Source: JAAEPI01 sp965212145
Lineage (GTDB): Bacteria; Bacteroidota; Bacteroidia; Cytophagales; Cyclobacteriaceae
Reading direction: 5' to 3'
DNA length: 52,388 nucleotides
Assembly: GCA_965212145.1 (NCBI GenBank)
Contig: CBDBUY010000008.1
Coordinates: 1-52,388 of the forward strand
The position numbers were made by a program, and so were the translations under genes. This document shows, piece after piece, positions 50,323-52,388 of the stretch. The notes under the pieces were generated by a model. That model ran no database searches. It saw only the letters and a program-made list of their open reading frames with translations, and was not told the DNA's origin. Each line of letters starts with the position of its first letter. The first letter of the stretch is position 1.

Positions 50323-52020
50323 CTAAATCGGATCCACGTCAAATACCACACTTACTCCTTTGAAGGCCTTTTGTTGGTTAATGTCATCACGCAATGCCCA
50401 GAGCAAATCCTTCACCCCTGATAAACTTAATCCCGAGGGCTCGAGACGAACTATGATTTCCTTGAGGTATAGATTTCTCAATCGGTTGATGACCGGATCG
50501 ACCGGCCCATTTATGCGCTCCTTGCCTATGTGCTGGCGAATGAGGTTACCCATATACACGGAAGCTTCGTTGACAATTTGTACGTCTTTGTGTTTGAATA
50601 CAATCTTGATGAGCCTGACAAATGGAGGATATTGAAACTCCTCACGCTCTTTGATCTCCGCCTCATAAAAAGGCCGATAATCCTCCTTCATGACTTTCTG
50701 CAACACCGTGTGACTGGGGTCTGAAGTTTGAATCAGCACCCTTCCCTCCCCTGACTTTCTACCGGATCGACCACTCACTTGCGTAATCAGCTGATAGGCA
50801 CGTTCATGTGATCGGAAATCAGGGAAATGAATTATCCTGTCAATGTCAAAAATCCCCACGAGATTGACCTTGTCAAAGTCCAACCCTTTACTGACCATTT
50901 GCGTCCCGATAAGAATATCCGTTTCCCCGTCTTCAAATGAGCCCAAAATTCGTTCGTAAGCATTCTTGCTACGGGTTGTGTCCAAATCCATTCGTTGAAT
51001 AGTAGCATCAGGAAAAAAGGGCTGCAGCTCCTCCTCCAATTGCTCTGTACCAAAACCCGAATGCCTCATGTGGTTCAGATCGCACTCCGGACATTCATGA
51101 GGCATGTAAATACGATAGCCGCAGTAATGGCAGATGAGTTGATTTTGAAATTGGTGATAGGTCAGGCTCACGTCGCAATTGGGGCAACCCATCACATGAC
51201 CGCAATCCTCACAGGAAACAAATGGAGCATAGCCTCTACGGTTTTGAAACAGGATGACCTGCTCCTTTTTTTCCAGACTTTGACCGATAGATTCCAACAA
51301 ATACGCGGAGAACAGGTTGGCTTTTAACTCTTTTCGCTTCCGCACCTGTCGCATGTCGATCAGCTCGACTTCAGGGAGTTTCACATCCCCAAAACGGGTG
51401 TCTAACTCCACGAGACCGAATTTTCCTTCCAATGCCTTTGAGAAGGTTTCGATCGATGGAGTCGCAGTACCTAATAAGGTCTTTGCACTATGTAAGCTGG
51501 CCAGATAGATAGCCGCATCACGGGCGTTGTACCGAGGTGCTGGATCGAATTGCTTATAGGAAGGCTCATGCTCTTCGTCAATGATTACCAAGCCCAAATC
51601 AGAGAACGGCAGAAATACAGAGCTCCGAACCCCCACAACAAATCGGTATTCTCCCGATAGAACTTTTTGCCAGACTTCCACGCGCTCGTTATCAGAGTAT
51701 TGCGAATGATACACGCCAAAATCGTTTCCAAATACCCGTTGAAGTCTTTGGATGATCTGAGTGGTCAGGGCGATTTCTGGCAGCAGATACAGGACTTGCT
51801 TCCCCTGATCGATGGCCTCTTGAATTTTGGCAATGTAGATTTCCGTCTTGCCACTTCCGGTAATTCCTCGGAGGAGCACAGTGTCCTGTTTTTCAAACTG
51901 CCGCTCTATTTCCTGCTTGACCAATATTTGCATTTCAGATAATTCCGGAATGGGCATGATCCTTATTAGAAAGTTCCGGCAGACGAGAAACCACCTCGTC
52001 CCATTGCTCCAAAATGCCAT
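50323..52020 (-). CDS. priA: Primosomal protein N' (PriA), helicase portion
   Basis: This is the intact open frame of the PriA helicase, 565 aa from the first in-frame ATG at 52020. True PriA sequence in this frame begins only around residue 22 (MPIPELSEMQIL at 51957), because the protein is broken upstream. Walker A is GITGSGKTEIY, and the DEAH-like box is IIDEEHEPSYKQ. The paired zinc sites are CEDCGHVMGCPNCD and CHYCGYRIYMPHECPECD. ILIGTQMVSKGLDF and VSGRSGRKSGEG complete the helicase. PriA restarts stalled replication forks. See the neighbouring feature for the broken N-terminus. Confidence 0.9.
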   Translation of the reverse strand: MAFWSNGTRWFLVCRNFLIRIMPIPELSEMQILVKQEIERQFEKQDTVLLRGITGSGKTEIYIAKIQEAIDQGKQVLYLLPEIALTTQIIQRLQRVFGNDFGVYHSQYSDNERVEVWQKVLSGEYRFVVGVRSSVFLPFSDLGLVIIDEEHEPSYKQFDPAPRYNARDAAIYLASLHSAKTLLGTATPSIETFSKALEGKFGLVELDTRFGDVKLPEVELIDMRQVRKRKELKANLFSAYLLESIGQSLEKKEQVILFQNRRGYAPFVSCEDCGHVMGCPNCDVSLTYHQFQNQLICHYCGYRIYMPHECPECDLNHMRHSGFGTEQLEEELQPFFPDATIQRMDLDTTRSKNAYERILGSFEDGETDILIGTQMVSKGLDFDKVNLVGIFDIDRIIHFPDFRSHERAYQLITQVSGRSGRKSGEGRVLIQTSDPSHTVLQKVMKEDYRPFYEAEIKEREEFQYPPFVRLIKIVFKHKDVQIVNEASVYMGNLIRQHIGKERINGPVDPVINRLRNLYLKEIIVRLEPSGLSLSGVKDLLWALRDDINQQKAFKGVSVVFDVDPI

Positions 52021-52388
52021 TCTTGATCAGAGTATTTACAGATGAAGAACTCGACTCTGCCACCAACTTGGATTTTAGCATTTCCTTTTTGGTTGAGTTC
52101 TTTATTCTCCACCGCAGGGATTTCTCGCAGATAAGATAGCAACACATCCGTTTGTTTAGGCTTCTTGCTCAGCTCTCCAAAAAGTACTTCCAGGGTTTCT
52201 GCGTCAGAAATTTCTTCTTTGATCCTGACTTTCTTGACATGTTTCGGGGGAGTATTTATCCTTGACCTTTTCATACAGGTGAACAATGTTTCTATCAGCA
52301 AGAGATTTGACCAAAGACTGTGGATGTTTCAAACCCACCAGATTAGATACTTCTTTTAGAGATAGTTCATGCCCTCTAAGTTGAACCG
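51935..52388 (-). pseudogene. priA: PriA N-terminal region, broken by three +1 frameshifts and truncated by the window edge
   Basis: From the window edge the minus strand reads a PriA-like N-terminal part (LKEVSNLVGLKHPQSLVKSL) that stops after KYSPETCQESQ. A +1 shift, probably an extra C in the run of five at 52246-52250, restores HVKKVRIKEEISDAETLEVL. A second +1 shift near 52105-52120 restores STKKEMLKSKLVAESSSSSV. A third near 51965-51975 joins IPELSEMQIL of the helicase frame. The net shift is zero, so the ends share one frame. This is either a decaying gene or clustered one-base insertion errors near a contig end; priA is usually intact. Confidence 0.75.

Overview
The window is a chromosomal segment of a Bacteroidota bacterium, most likely a free-living, aerobic, probably marine member of the Cytophagales. 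The evidence is: Na+-translocating NADH:quinone reductase genes, a TamL-type outer-membrane lipoprotein, BshB1 of bacillithiol synthesis, DUF1573 / DUF2200 / DUF6175-type proteins, many small signal-peptide proteins ending in 'xAQ', and promoter-like TAnnTTTG (-7) motifs instead of sigma70 boxes. Genes are tightly packed and often overlap by 1-35 nt. No gene-free stretch exceeds about 150 bases. I saw no tRNA, rRNA, CRISPR array, insertion sequence, integrase or phage gene. Taxonomy and function are inferred from sequence motifs and family memory only.

Layout. 1-2.4 kb: a 5'-truncated pirin gene converges on a rhodanese gene, and their shared tail is duplicated in tandem. An NTF2-like secreted protein, a 46-aa small protein and bshB1 follow. 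2.4-6.8 kb: glutaryl-CoA dehydrogenase is divergent from tryptophan 2,3-dioxygenase; the latter is translationally coupled to a MORN-repeat/beta-barrel protein and a CoA-binding protein. 6.8-13.2 kb: a secreted leucine-rich-repeat protein, gyrB, an M1 metallopeptidase and a DUF1573 protein. 13.3-23.2 kb: housekeeping run trpS, phosphohexomutase, Na+/Ca2+ antiporter, pgi, TrmH-type RNA methyltransferase, tamL, hemF and a PAP2 phosphatase.

23.2-29.6 kb: the main accessory-looking region. Five consecutive same-strand genes encode signal-peptide proteins of unknown function (a DUF2846-like N-terminal protein, two paralogous small proteins, a DUF6175 protein and a TPR/coiled-coil protein), closed by a terminator. 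A sixth unknown secreted protein is divergent from them. This is my best candidate for an undescribed system.

29.6-36.4 kb: an RND efflux operon (adaptor, pump, TolC-like channel) with a nitrilase as its last cistron. 36.5-41.6 kb: msrB converges on nqrABCDE; nqrF is not in the window, and a strong hairpin directly follows nqrE. 41.7-47.3 kb: an unknown protein, a small beta-barrel protein, a lipoprotein pullulanase, a DUF6048-like/lipoprotein pair and a GH113-like lipoprotein. 47.4-52.4 kb: DUF2200, a YkgJ-type Cys-cluster protein, a B12-binding radical SAM protein, and priA running off the right edge. The visible N-terminal part of priA needs three +1 frameshifts to read through. Both the tail duplication at the left edge and these indels lie within about 650 bp of a window end, so assembly or read errors are a live explanation for both.
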